This document shows, one piece after another, positions 34,602-42,890 of a stretch of 64,000 bases of DNA. Location: positions 248,001-312,000 of the forward strand of contig JAPKHC010000001.1 of NCBI GenBank assembly GCA_026647215.1. Reading direction: 5' to 3'. The translations under genes were made by a program, and so were the position numbers. Each line of letters begins with the position of its first letter. Within the stretch, counting starts at the first letter, position 1. Origin of the DNA: F1-120-MAGs118 sp013360535 (GTDB taxonomy: Bacteria; Planctomycetota; UBA1135; GCA-002686595). Under the pieces are notes generated by a model. It was given only the letters and a program-made list of their open reading frames with translations, was not told the DNA's origin and did not search any database.

Positions 34602-35798
34602 ATGACCGCGCCGTCCCACCCGCTCGACCGCCTGCGCACGCGCCTCGTCGACGGGCGCGCGCTCGTCGCCGGCGTGTTGTCGGGCACGAGCGCCGACGGC
34701 ATCGACGTCGCGCTGGTGCGCTTCGAGGCCGCGGGAGAGCGTCCGCTCGGCGTGCCGCGCCTCGAACGCTTCCGCACGTTGCCGTTTCCGCCCGAGCTGC
34801 GAGCCCGCGTGCGCGCGGTGCTCGATGGCGGAACCCTCGGCCTGCGCGAGAGCGCGCTGCTCTCTCGCGATCTCGGCCGCGAGTTCGGACGCGCGGCCCG
34901 CGAGGTCGCGCGTGAGCACGGCGAGACGCTCGACCTCGTCGGCAGCCACGGCCAGACGGTGTGGCACCACGACGGCCACGAAACGAGCGGCGCCGCGACC
35001 GTGCAGCTCGGCGACGGCGACTTTGTCGCGGAAGAGTGCGAGTGCGTCGTCGCCAGCGACTTCCGCCAGCGCGACATCGCCGCGGGTGGCGAAGGCGCGC
35101 CCGTGTCGGCGCTGGCCGACGACCTCGTGTTCGCGGACCTCCCGCGGCCCGCGGCGATCCTGAACCTCGGCGGCATGGCAAACCTCACGGTGCTCTCCGA
35201 CGATCCGGCGCAGCACGCGCTCGCCTTCGACACCGGGCCCGCGAACGCGCTGCTCGACGGACTGGCGCGGCGCGTGCTCGGCCGGGCTTTCGACGAGAAC
35301 GGCGCGGCGGCGATGGCGGGCACGGCGAACGCGCAGCTGGTGAGCGAGTTGCTCGAGCACGACTTCTTCAAGCGCACGCCTCCCAAGAGCACGGGCCGCG
35401 ACACGTTTGGCGAAGCGTGGGTCGAGCGTGTCGTCGCGCGCGCGGCCGAACTCGGCGTCGCGCGAGGCCCCGACCTGCTCGCGAGCGCCGCGGATTTCGT
35501 CGCCACGAGCATCGCCAACGCGCTGCGCGACTTCCGGATCCGCGCGCAGTGGCTGGTCGTGTGCGGCGGGGGAGTCCACCACCAGCGCGTGATGAACACG
35601 CTCGCGTTGCGTTGCCCGCAGCCGATCGCCTCCGGCGCCGACTTCGGCGTCGATCCCGACGCGCGCGAGGCGCTCGTGTTCGCGACGCTCGGCGCCCGCT
35701 GCGCGCTCGCGCTGCCCGTCACCTGCACCAACGCGACCGGCGCACGTCCCGGGCGCGTGCTCGGCAAGCTCTCGTGGCCCTCCCTGCTCCCCCGATGA
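34602..35798 (+). CDS. anmK: Anhydro-N-acetylmuramic acid kinase
   Basis: AnmK hydrolyses and phosphorylates 1,6-anhydro-MurNAc to MurNAc-6-phosphate in cell-wall recycling. The 398-residue product has the phosphate-binding start GVLSGTSADGIDVALV, VGSHGQTVWHHDG, LNLGGMANLTVLS and AFDTGPANALLDG, all family signatures, and VVCGGGVHHQRVM near the end. ATG 34602 is chosen over an in-frame start at 34533. The stop overlaps the nagZ start by 4 bases (ATGA), so the two recycling enzymes are translationally coupled. NagZ releases anhydroMurNAc, the substrate of AnmK. Confidence 0.95.
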   Translation: MTAPSHPLDRLRTRLVDGRALVAGVLSGTSADGIDVALVRFEAAGERPLGVPRLERFRTLPFPPELRARVRAVLDGGTLGLRESALLSRDLGREFGRAAREVAREHGETLDLVGSHGQTVWHHDGHETSGAATVQLGDGDFVAEECECVVASDFRQRDIAAGGEGAPVSALADDLVFADLPRPAAILNLGGMANLTVLSDDPAQHALAFDTGPANALLDGLARRVLGRAFDENGAAAMAGTANAQLVSELLEHDFFKRTPPKSTGRDTFGEAWVERVVARAAELGVARGPDLLASAADFVATSIANALRDFRIRAQWLVVCGGGVHHQRVMNTLALRCPQPIASGADFGVDPDAREALVFATLGARCALALPVTCTNATGARPGRVLGKLSWPSLLPR

Positions 35799-37336
35799 CC
35801 GACATCCGCACCCTCGAACGCTGGATCGGAACCGTGCTCGCGCCCGAGGTGCGCGTGCCGGGCACGATCGCGAGCAAGGCCGAGATCGCGCCGTCGCGCG
35901 AGTACCTCGAGCGCTTCCCGCCGGCCTTCATCACGGCCTTCGGGCGCACGCCCGCGGGTGCGGGTCCGCTGGCGCAGTTGATCGCGCGCGTGCGTGCGAC
36001 CTGCGCGGAACTCGGAACTCCGCCGCCCGCTGCGGCGGTCGATCTCGAACAAGGTGCGGGCCTGCACTTCGCCGGCGCGACGCGCTTTCCTCCGGCCTTG
36101 GCGCTGGCGTCCGCGGCCTGCGCGGACGAGCCCGACGAGCTCGACTGGATCCTTGCCGCCGGCGACGCGACGGCGCGCGAGGCGCGTGCGCTCGGGGCCG
36201 AGCTCGTGCTCGCGCCGGTCGCGGACGTCAACACGGAACGCGACAACCCGATCATCGCGACGCGCAGCTTCGGCGACGACCCGCGGGCGGCCGCCGAGCG
36301 CGCGCTCGCCTTCCAGATCGGGCTGCGCTCGGGCGGAGCGGGCGCCTGCGCGAAGCACTTTCCCGGCCACGGCGACACGAGCCGCGATTCGCACGCGGAA
36401 CTCCCGCAGGTGCGGGCTTCGCTCGCCACGCTGCGCACGCGCGAGCTCGCACCGTTCCGAAGGTTGATCGAGCACGGCGTCGAGACCGTGATGATCGCGC
36501 ACCTCGACGTTCCCGCCCTGACGGGCGAACCTGGCTGTCCGACGTCGCTCTCGCGCGCGGCGATCGAGGGCACGCTGCGCGGCGAGCTCGGCTTCCGCGG
36601 TGTCGTCGTCAGCGATGCGATGAACATGGGCGCACTCGCGAGCTTCGCGCCGCGGTATGTGCGAGCGCTGGCGGCGGGTAGTGACCTGCTCCTGTGCCCG
36701 CACGACCCGCAGGCGGCGGCGGAGGAAGTGCTCGCGGCCGTGCAAGCGGGGACGCTCTCGCGCGAGCGGCTGGCGGAGGCGGCCGGGCGGGCGGCGGCCT
36801 TGCGGGAGCGCCTGCGCTCGGTTGCGGCGCTCCCCGCGGCGCCGCGTCAGGCCCGGGAGCTTGCGGAGCGCCTCGCGGAGCGCGCCTTGCGCTGGTCCCC
36901 GGGCGAGTGGCGTCCGGACCCCGGCGCGCGTTGCCAGCTGGCTCCCTCGGTGCCGCCGGCGGAGATTCCGGAAGTGGCCGACGGGCTCGCGCGGCTCGCG
37001 CAGGCCGTCGGCGCGGCGCCGGGTGGGTACGAGCTGATCCCGGTGCTGTGCGAGGCGCGCGCGGGACGAGGTAGATACAGCCTGCGCGCCGAGGAGCTCG
37101 CCGAGCTCGAGACCCGGCTCGCGGCCGCCCGCGGCGCCGGCCGGCGGGTCGGACTGCTGTGGTTCGGCTCGCCGCAGTCGCTGCCCGAGCGCCTGTGGAG
37201 CTCCGTCCCGGTCGTTCTGGCGCTCGCGCCGACCCCGCCGCTCTTCGACGCCGTCGGCCGTTGGGCGGGGCGCCTCGCCGGTTCCGGTGGGGGAGTCCCG
37301 CGCGAGGTCCGTAGACTGCCCGCCGCACTGGGATAG
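35795..37336 (+). CDS. nagZ: Beta-N-acetylhexosaminidase (GH3, NagZ-like)
   Basis: The 513-residue product is a family 3 glycoside hydrolase. The NagZ-type catalytic loop is AKHFPGHGDTSRDSH, with the His general base of the Asp-His dyad, and the nucleophile Asp lies in VVVSDAMNMGAL. It cuts terminal GlcNAc from muropeptides, giving anhydroMurNAc for AnmK. Classical NagZ is about 340 residues; the extra C-terminal 150 residues (from about 365) resemble a shrunken GH3 second domain (RVGLLWFGSPQSLPERLW ... VPVVLALAPTPPLFDA). No signal peptide is visible, so it acts in the cytoplasm. It overlaps anmK by 4 bases. Confidence 0.92.
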   Translation: MTDIRTLERWIGTVLAPEVRVPGTIASKAEIAPSREYLERFPPAFITAFGRTPAGAGPLAQLIARVRATCAELGTPPPAAAVDLEQGAGLHFAGATRFPPALALASAACADEPDELDWILAAGDATAREARALGAELVLAPVADVNTERDNPIIATRSFGDDPRAAAERALAFQIGLRSGGAGACAKHFPGHGDTSRDSHAELPQVRASLATLRTRELAPFRRLIEHGVETVMIAHLDVPALTGEPGCPTSLSRAAIEGTLRGELGFRGVVVSDAMNMGALASFAPRYVRALAAGSDLLLCPHDPQAAAEEVLAAVQAGTLSRERLAEAAGRAAALRERLRSVAALPAAPRQARELAERLAERALRWSPGEWRPDPGARCQLAPSVPPAEIPEVADGLARLAQAVGAAPGGYELIPVLCEARAGRGRYSLRAEELAELETRLAAARGAGRRVGLLWFGSPQSLPERLWSSVPVVLALAPTPPLFDAVGRWAGRLAGSGGGVPREVRRLPAALG

Positions 37337-37538
37337 AGGAGCCCATCGGTGTCCGGCACACGATCCTCGTTCGACGCGTGCTTGACCCGACCTCTCCCCC
37401 CGCTATCATCACCCGACCTTTCGCCGGAAGGGCCTCCCCAAAGCCCTGTCGCACGTCCCACCCGCTTCGCACTCCAGACGAAGCGGAACGCGCGCGGCGC
37501 CCTTTCCGCAGAGCCCCCGCCTCACAAGGAATCACGAC

Positions 37539-39599
37539 ATGACCGGATCGTACCGGAAGCTGGGTCTTGCCCTCGCCGCGCTGTGCCTGACCGCGCCCGC
37601 CGCGCTCGCGCAGGACATCGAAGGGACCTTCAAGCAGGGCGTCGACCTGCTGCAGCGTGACCGCAAGGAAGAAGCGCTGCGCGCTTTCCAGAAGGTCCTC
37701 TCGATGGAGCCCACGCCCGAGCAGGCGTACGAGCTGTGGACCTCGACCGACCACGACACGTGGCTCGAGATCCTGCGCTCGAAGGGGGACCTCGAGCTCG
37801 TCGGTCGCCGCATGATGGCGCTCGTCGACGCCGCGCGCCGCGAGCGCCGCAACGACACGGACGCGATCAAGGGCCTCGTCGGCCAGCTCAAGACGGAGAA
37901 CCCGATCGAGCGCCGCGCCGCGATCCGCAAGCTCTCCGCCGACCACGGTGAGTACGCCGTGCAGCACCTGCTCGGTTGGCTCGGCAGCACCGGTCAGGAA
38001 GAGGCGCGCACCACCGCCATCCAGACGCTGAGCGAGATGAGCACCGACGTCGTGATGCCGCTGTGCGCTGCGCTCGGCACCGACGACGCCTTCCTGCGCC
38101 GCAACATCGTGTACGTGCTCGGCCGCATCGGTGACGCCCGCGCCGCGGGTTTCGTCGCCGCCGCGACCGCGGATGCCGACGCCTCGGTCGCCGACGCCGC
38201 GCGCGCCGCGCTCGCGGGCCTCAAGTCCAGTGGCAACGCCGCCCGCGACCTGTGCGCGCTGGGTGAGGCCTACCACATGCGCTCGCCGCTCGTGCTGGCC
38301 GACCACCAGTGGAGTGACGTGGTGTGGAGCTGGAAGGACGGCGCGCTCGTCTCGACCGCCACCGCCCGCTCGCTCTACCCCGACGCGATGGCGCGCGCCT
38401 GCTACCACAAGGCGCACGCGATCGACACCCAGAGCCCCGACGTCCTGCCGGGCCTCGCCCGCGCGGAAGCCGGTTCGATCGCCGCCGTGGCCGCCATGGC
38501 CGCCGCCGGTCTCGACACCGCCGAACTGACGCCGATGGCCGATCAGGCCCACGTGTGGCTCGGCATGACCGGTCCGGCCGCCGCCGACGCCGCGCTCTCG
38601 AAGTCGATCCAGCAGGGTGACAGCAGCACCGCCGCGGTGCTCGTGCGCGCCCTCGCGGAGATGGCTCCGGCCCCGACCGCCGGCATGCGCGCCGCGCTCG
38701 CCAGCAAGGACGGCGCGGTCCGTTCCGAAGCGGCCGTCGCGCTCGGCCTGATGTCGACCTGGGGCAAGGGCAAGGCCGGTGACGACGTCATCAAGGCGCT
38801 CGGCGAAGTCGCCACGCGCGAGATCGTCCGCCTCGCCTTCGTGATCGACTCCGACGCCGCCCGCGGGCAGGCTGTCGCCGCGTCGCTCAGCGCCGCCGGC
38901 ATGATGGTCAACTCGGCCTCGACCGGCGTGATCGGCCTCACCAGCCTGCGCCGCATGCCGGGCCTCGACGCGGTCGTCGTGTCCGACTCGCTGCCGGACG
39001 TCGCCGCCCAGCAGGTGATCGACGAGATCAAGGCGGAGGCCGCCTTCGCCAAGGCGCCGATCTTCCTCGTGTCGTCGAACCCCGACGCCGCCAAGGAAGC
39101 CTTCGGTGACGCGATCGCGGGCGTGCTGGCCGACGTCAACGACGTCTCGGCCGTCACCGCCGCGATGTCGGGCTCGATGGGCGCCGACCGCGAGCGCGCG
39201 GATCGCCTCGCCGGCGAAGCCGCGGGCGTGCTCGCCACGCTCGCGGGCACCGGCACGAACCTCGGTTCGGTCACCGACGCCCTCGCCGGTGCGCTCGGCC
39301 GCACGGACAACGTCGCGGTCGGCGCTTGCTACGCGCTGTGCTGCGGTGGCAACGCCAGCCACGTCGCGGCCCTCGCCGCCGTCGTCGCCGACAACGGCCG
39401 TTCGGAAATGGTCCGTGAAGCGGCTGCCCGCGCCTGCTCGTCGATCTTCGCCCGCGGCGGTGCCGCTGGCGAGGCCGCCGGCCTGCTCGCCGGTGTCGCG
39501 CACTCCGACGCCCCGCTCGCGGTCCGCAAGGCCGTCGGTCAGGCGCTCGGCAACCTCTCGGCCGCTGACCGCGCCGCTCTCGGCGCCGCCCACCACTGA
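37539..39599 (+). CDS. Secreted HEAT-repeat protein with embedded receiver-like domain
   Basis: The 686-residue product has a signal peptide (LGLALAALCLTAPAALAQ). A TPR-like unit follows (KQGVDLLQRDRKEEALRAF), then HEAT-type repeats at about 125-225 (RRAAIRKLSADHGEYAVQHL, RRNIVYVLGRIGDARAAGF) and 390-420. Residues about 430-545 follow the receiver (CheY) fold: acidic pair in FVIDSDAARGQ (Asp437, Asp439), VVVSDSLPD with Asp483, IFLVSSNPDA and a final helix. One residue is missing between Asp483 and the Pro, and the conserved Lys is absent, so it is a degenerate receiver. HEAT repeats resume to the end (NVAVGACYALCCGGNASHVA). Function is unknown; binding is likely. It stands alone between nagZ and the tRNA-Thr repeat. 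Confidence 0.7.
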   Translation: MTGSYRKLGLALAALCLTAPAALAQDIEGTFKQGVDLLQRDRKEEALRAFQKVLSMEPTPEQAYELWTSTDHDTWLEILRSKGDLELVGRRMMALVDAARRERRNDTDAIKGLVGQLKTENPIERRAAIRKLSADHGEYAVQHLLGWLGSTGQEEARTTAIQTLSEMSTDVVMPLCAALGTDDAFLRRNIVYVLGRIGDARAAGFVAAATADADASVADAARAALAGLKSSGNAARDLCALGEAYHMRSPLVLADHQWSDVVWSWKDGALVSTATARSLYPDAMARACYHKAHAIDTQSPDVLPGLARAEAGSIAAVAAMAAAGLDTAELTPMADQAHVWLGMTGPAAADAALSKSIQQGDSSTAAVLVRALAEMAPAPTAGMRAALASKDGAVRSEAAVALGLMSTWGKGKAGDDVIKALGEVATREIVRLAFVIDSDAARGQAVAASLSAAGMMVNSASTGVIGLTSLRRMPGLDAVVVSDSLPDVAAQQVIDEIKAEAAFAKAPIFLVSSNPDAAKEAFGDAIAGVLADVNDVSAVTAAMSGSMGADRERADRLAGEAAGVLATLAGTGTNLGSVTDALAGALGRTDNVAVGACYALCCGGNASHVAALAAVVADNGRSEMVREAAARACSSIFARGGAAGEAAGLLAGVAHSDAPLAVRKAVGQALGNLSAADRAALGAAHH

Positions 39600-39654
39600 G
39601 CGCACGAATCCGTTTCACTCAAGGCGCCGCTCCGCGGCGCCCGAAACCGACCAC

Positions 39655-39753
39655 GCCAACGGGGCAACCCGAGGGCAGGCCAGTACAGCCAACGGGGCAA
39701 CCCGAGGGCGGGCCAGATCAGCCAACGGGGCAACCCGAGGGCGGGCCAGAGTA
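39655..39753 (+). repeat. Three 33-bp tandem repeats leading into tRNA-Thr
   Basis: Units at 39655-39687, 39688-39720 and 39721-39753 share GCCAACGGGGCAACCCGAGG and continue GC(A/G)GGCCAG plus four variable bases. The last unit ends inside the tRNA-Thr gene: its GCCAGAGTA is the tRNA 5' end, and the earlier units carry GCCAGTACA and GCCAGATCA at the same place. The units are contiguous without spacers, so this is not a CRISPR. Confidence 0.9.
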
Positions 39754-39819
39754 GCACAGTGGTAGTGCACCGCTTTCGTAAAGCGGGGGTCACGGGTTCG
39801 AATCCCGTCTCTGGCTCCA
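39745..39819 (+). tRNA. tRNA-Thr (anticodon CGT)
   Basis: The acceptor strands GCCAGAG and CTCTGGC pair over 7 bases. The anticodon arm is CCGCT-TTCGTAA-AGCGG with anticodon CGT. The T arm is ACGGG-TTCGAAT-CCCGT, the discriminator is T, and CCA is encoded. Its first nine bases belong to the last 33-bp repeat unit. Confidence 0.95.
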
Positions 39820-39825
39820 ATCCAT

Positions 39826-39870
39826 GACAGCGGGCGCGCAAGGCAACTTGCGCGCCCGCTGTCTTGCTGT
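39826..39870. terminator. Terminator between tRNA-Thr and the sulfatase
   Basis: GACAGCGGGCGCGCAAG pairs perfectly with CTTGCGCGCCCGCTGTC over 17 bases around a GCAA tetraloop, followed by TTGCTGT. It begins 7 bases after tRNA-Thr and ends 31 bases before the converging sulfatase stop, so it can serve both strands. Confidence 0.8.
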
Positions 39871-39893
39871 CGGTAGTGACGACAGCACGGCGC

Positions 39894-41390
39894 TCAGCGC
39901 ACGTCGCCAAACTGCAGACGAAGCTCGGCGAGTCGCTGGCGGAGGCGGGCGACGCGCTCGGCGTGGGCCGGGGAGCTCGCGAGGTTGTGGAGTTCCTGCG
40001 GGTCGACCGCGAGGTCGAAGTACTCGGTGGCGCCCAGGCGCGGGAACTCGATCAGCTTCTCCGAGGCGGTGCGAACGCCGAGGTGCGGCTCGACGCGGTG
40101 GGGTTCGGGGTACTCGAAGTAGCGGTAGTAGATCGCGTCGCGCCAGGCCGTGGGCGGCGTGGAGCCGAACAACGGAGCGAGGCTCGTGCCGTGCGTGCCG
40201 GGCAACGCGGGGGCTTGCGCGAGCTCGCACAAGGTCGGCGCGAGGTCGATGCCGCTGACCAGATGGTCGTCCACGCGCCCCGCTTCGATGACGCCGGGCC
40301 AGCGCAGGATCAGCGGGAAACGCAGCGCTTCTTCGTACATCCAGCGCTTGTCGTACCAGCCGTGCTCGCCGAGGAAGAAGCCCTGGTCGGAGGCGTAGAT
40401 CACGAGCGTGTCGTCGGCGAGGTCGTGTTGCTCGAGCCAGTCGAGCACACGCCCGACGCTGGTGTCGACGCCGGCGACGCAGCGCAGGTAGTCCTTGAGG
40501 TAGCGCTGGAAGTTCCAGCGGGTGCGGTCGGCTCCGGCGAGCGGCGACGCCAGCAGGTTCGCGTTCTCGGCGTCGTAGGTGGCCCGCCAGCGCGCGAGAT
40601 CCGACTCGCGCCTGGGCACGGGAAGGCCGAGCTTGAGGTCGTAGTCGCTCAAGTGGCGCGCGACGGTCATCTCCTGTGCCGCGGCTCCGCTCGCGCGGGT
40701 GGAGTAGTCGTCGAGGAGCGTCGTGGGCTCCGGAAGCAGCTCGTCCTGGTACAGCGCGAGCTCGTTCGGCCCCGGCTCCCAGGAGCGGTGCGGTGCCTTG
40801 TGGTGGAGGCAGAGCAGGAACGGGCGCTCGGGGTCGCGCTCGTCCAGCCACTCGAGGGCCAGATCCGTCACGAGTTCGGAGGCATGGCCTTCGAGCTTGC
40901 GCGAGCCGGTCGCGGAGCGGAACTGCGGGTCGTAGTACTGGCCTTGATCGGGGAACACCTCCCAGTGGGAGAAGCCCGTCGGGTCGCTCTTCAGGTGCCA
41001 CTTGCCGACGAGCGCGGTCTGGTAGCCCGCTTGCTGCAGCGCCTTCGGGAAGGTCGGCAGCGAGCCGTCGAACTTGGCGGCATTGTCGACGACGCCGTGC
41101 GCGTGACTGTGCAGGCCCGTGAGCAGCGTCGCACGCGCCGGCGCGCAGATCGCGTTGCCGCAGAAGGCGTTGGCGAAACGCTGGCCCTCGGCGGCGAGGC
41201 GGTCGATGTTCGGCGTGCGGGCGCTGCGCGATCCATAGGCGCCGATGGCGTGCGCGGCGTGGTCGTCGGCGAGCACGAACACGATGTTGGGGCGACGGCG
41301 CGGCGCGGGCTCGGGCTGCGGCGGGGTGACCGACTGGCAGGCCGAGGCGAGCGCGAACAGGAGGAGTGCGGTCGGAACGTGGGACGTCAT
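39894..41390 (-). CDS. Cys-type sulfatase lipoprotein
   Basis: The 498-residue product is a formylglycine-dependent sulfatase. A lipobox (LLLFALASACQS) predicts a lipoprotein. NIVFVLADDHAAHAIG gives the first metal-binding aspartates. The modification motif is ICAPARATLLTG (C-A-P-A-R), complete with the Cys that becomes formylglycine and the stabilising Arg. TALVGKWHLKSD and YASDQGFFLGEHGWYDKRW complete the active site. Such enzymes remove sulfate from glycans, typically algal or host polysaccharides, or from small esters; the substrate is unknown. The modifying enzyme is not in the window. In contrast, the sulfatase-fold protein at 7542 lacks this motif. It is divergent from the CarboxypepD-like gene at 41521. 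Confidence 0.93.
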   Translation of the reverse strand: MTSHVPTALLLFALASACQSVTPPQPEPAPRRRPNIVFVLADDHAAHAIGAYGSRSARTPNIDRLAAEGQRFANAFCGNAICAPARATLLTGLHSHAHGVVDNAAKFDGSLPTFPKALQQAGYQTALVGKWHLKSDPTGFSHWEVFPDQGQYYDPQFRSATGSRKLEGHASELVTDLALEWLDERDPERPFLLCLHHKAPHRSWEPGPNELALYQDELLPEPTTLLDDYSTRASGAAAQEMTVARHLSDYDLKLGLPVPRRESDLARWRATYDAENANLLASPLAGADRTRWNFQRYLKDYLRCVAGVDTSVGRVLDWLEQHDLADDTLVIYASDQGFFLGEHGWYDKRWMYEEALRFPLILRWPGVIEAGRVDDHLVSGIDLAPTLCELAQAPALPGTHGTSLAPLFGSTPPTAWRDAIYYRYFEYPEPHRVEPHLGVRTASEKLIEFPRLGATEYFDLAVDPQELHNLASSPAHAERVARLRQRLAELRLQFGDVR

Positions 41391-41520
41391 GGCGACACCC
41401 TGCCACCAAGGGCGCGACGTGGAAAGGACTTCCTGCTCCCCGAAGGCTCGCGAGCGCAGGCTCGTCGGCGCGAATCTGGCTCAGATTCCGCGCCAGCGGG
41501 AGTCGATCAACGGAAGACCC

Positions 41521-42819
41521 ATGTCCCTCAAGTGGAAGGCACTGCTGGCGCTCTGCGCCGCCGCCGCGATGGTGTGCGTCGTCGCCGCGACGCGCTACGT
41601 CAAGGTGCAGGCCGAGCGCGACGAGGCGGCCAAGGTCGAGCAGGTGCGCGCCGCGCGCGAGGCCCGCGAGGCGCGCGAACTGGAGGGGCGGGCGGCGAAG
41701 GCCGCGGCTCAGGCACTCGAGGTCGCCGGGAGCGAGCTCAGCATCGCCGCAGTCGAGTCCGAGGCCGAGCCGCTGGAGGTGCGCTCCAAGGTCTCGGGCC
41801 AGCTCGTGGTGCAGGTCGATGACGCCGGCACGCCGCTCAGCGACGTGCGCGTCGAGTGTCTCAACGATGCGGGCTCGAAGATCGCCGAAGGTCGCACGGA
41901 CGCGGAAGGGCGCGTGGGGTTCTCGGGGATCACGGGCGCGCGTTGCACGGTGCGCGTGGAAGCGCCCGAGGGCGCCTGGACCAGCGTGCGGGCCGAGCTC
42001 GGCGCGAGCGAGGTCGTCGCGCGTGTGGCGCTCGGGCCGGGGCAGCTCGACGGTCGCGTGTGGGATCGTGACGGGCGAGTCGCCGTCGGCGCTCCGCTCG
42101 TGGTTCGCCAGACGGCCACGGACTCTGGAAGCGAGCTCGTGCGCGAGCTGCGGACCGACCACGAGGGCTGGTACCACTGCAGCGGCCTCGCGCTGCTTCC
42201 GACGCGGCTCGAGGACGGCGACAGCAGCATCCCGCGCGTGGCCCAGGCCGAGCTGCGCGGCGACAAGCCGGCGCGACTCGACCTCGGACAGCCCGATGGC
42301 AAGTACGAATGGCGTGGCCGGCTCGTGACCTCGGGCGGGACGTGGATCGACGAGCCGCTCGAGCTCAAGCTCGTCGAAAGCCAGCGTGGTTGGAGCACGA
42401 ACATCCTGTGCAGCGCCGACGGCTCCTTCGCCACGCGCCTGCGCACCGGCGACTGGGTGGCGCTCGCGACGGGGATCGACGGTCCCTTCGAGGTCGCGAA
42501 GGTCGCGCTGCGGGACAGCGACGTCGAAGAGGACGCGGTGCTCGGAACGTGCCTGCGGCTCGTGCTGCCCGGAGCGGACCGTGGACGGGACCTGTCCGAG
42601 GTGGCGATCGCGCTGGCACAAGAGGATTCCGACGACGTGCGCGAGCTGACGCCGCGCGGCACGCGGCTGGTCGTCGCCGGCCTGCAGCCGGGCAACTGGC
42701 GCGTCGACGCGCGCCGCATGGGGCTCGAGTTCGACGCGGAAGCGGCGCTCGACGTCCACGTCGGCGAGGGCGCGCTGGTCGAGCTCGCGCTGGACGTGCG
42801 CTGGGCCGAGCTGCCCTGA
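41521..42819 (+). CDS. Membrane-anchored CarboxypepD-regulatory-like protein
   Basis: The 432-residue product starts at ATG 41521 with CGGAAGA just upstream. It begins with a hydrophobic helix (WKALLALCAAAAMVCVVAAT), then a charged, probably coiled-coil stretch (RDEAAKVEQVRAAREAREAR), then repeated beta-sandwich modules: LVVQVDDAGTPLSDVRVECL with GRTDAEGRVGF, LDGRVWDRDGRVAVGAPLVV with RTDHEGWYHC, and later LLP and LQPGNWRVDARRMG turns. These are CarboxypepD_reg-like domains, as in the partial gene at the left edge. No enzyme domain is visible. It is probably an envelope binding protein; trkH starts 71 bases downstream but is unlikely to be related in function. Confidence 0.7.
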   Translation: MSLKWKALLALCAAAAMVCVVAATRYVKVQAERDEAAKVEQVRAAREAREARELEGRAAKAAAQALEVAGSELSIAAVESEAEPLEVRSKVSGQLVVQVDDAGTPLSDVRVECLNDAGSKIAEGRTDAEGRVGFSGITGARCTVRVEAPEGAWTSVRAELGASEVVARVALGPGQLDGRVWDRDGRVAVGAPLVVRQTATDSGSELVRELRTDHEGWYHCSGLALLPTRLEDGDSSIPRVAQAELRGDKPARLDLGQPDGKYEWRGRLVTSGGTWIDEPLELKLVESQRGWSTNILCSADGSFATRLRTGDWVALATGIDGPFEVAKVALRDSDVEEDAVLGTCLRLVLPGADRGRDLSEVAIALAQEDSDDVRELTPRGTRLVVAGLQPGNWRVDARRMGLEFDAEAALDVHVGEGALVELALDVRWAELP

Positions 42820-42890
42820 CGGGGGGCGGAAACGTCGCCGCGGGGCCAGCCCCTCGCGTGAGCCCGCGCCGGATCGCAGACTAGCCGCCC

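Noticed and set aside
36609..39605. A 998-codon open frame opposite the HEAT/receiver gene, and similar very long frames elsewhere (for example 11512-14328 minus and 7467-10412 plus).
   Set aside because: In DNA this GC-rich, stop codons are rare on the strand opposite real genes. These frames show Arg/Ala/Gly-rich composition without domains, while the opposite strand has recognisable proteins.
39623..39641. GGCGCCGC-TCC-GCGGCGCC hairpin after the HEAT/receiver gene as a terminator.
   Set aside because: The stem is good but is followed by CGAAACC on the plus strand, with no T tract; such palindromes are common in this GC-rich DNA.
39655..39753. Possible CRISPR array.
   Set aside because: The 33-base units are contiguous with no spacers, number only three, and end inside a tRNA gene. 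No cas gene is present.
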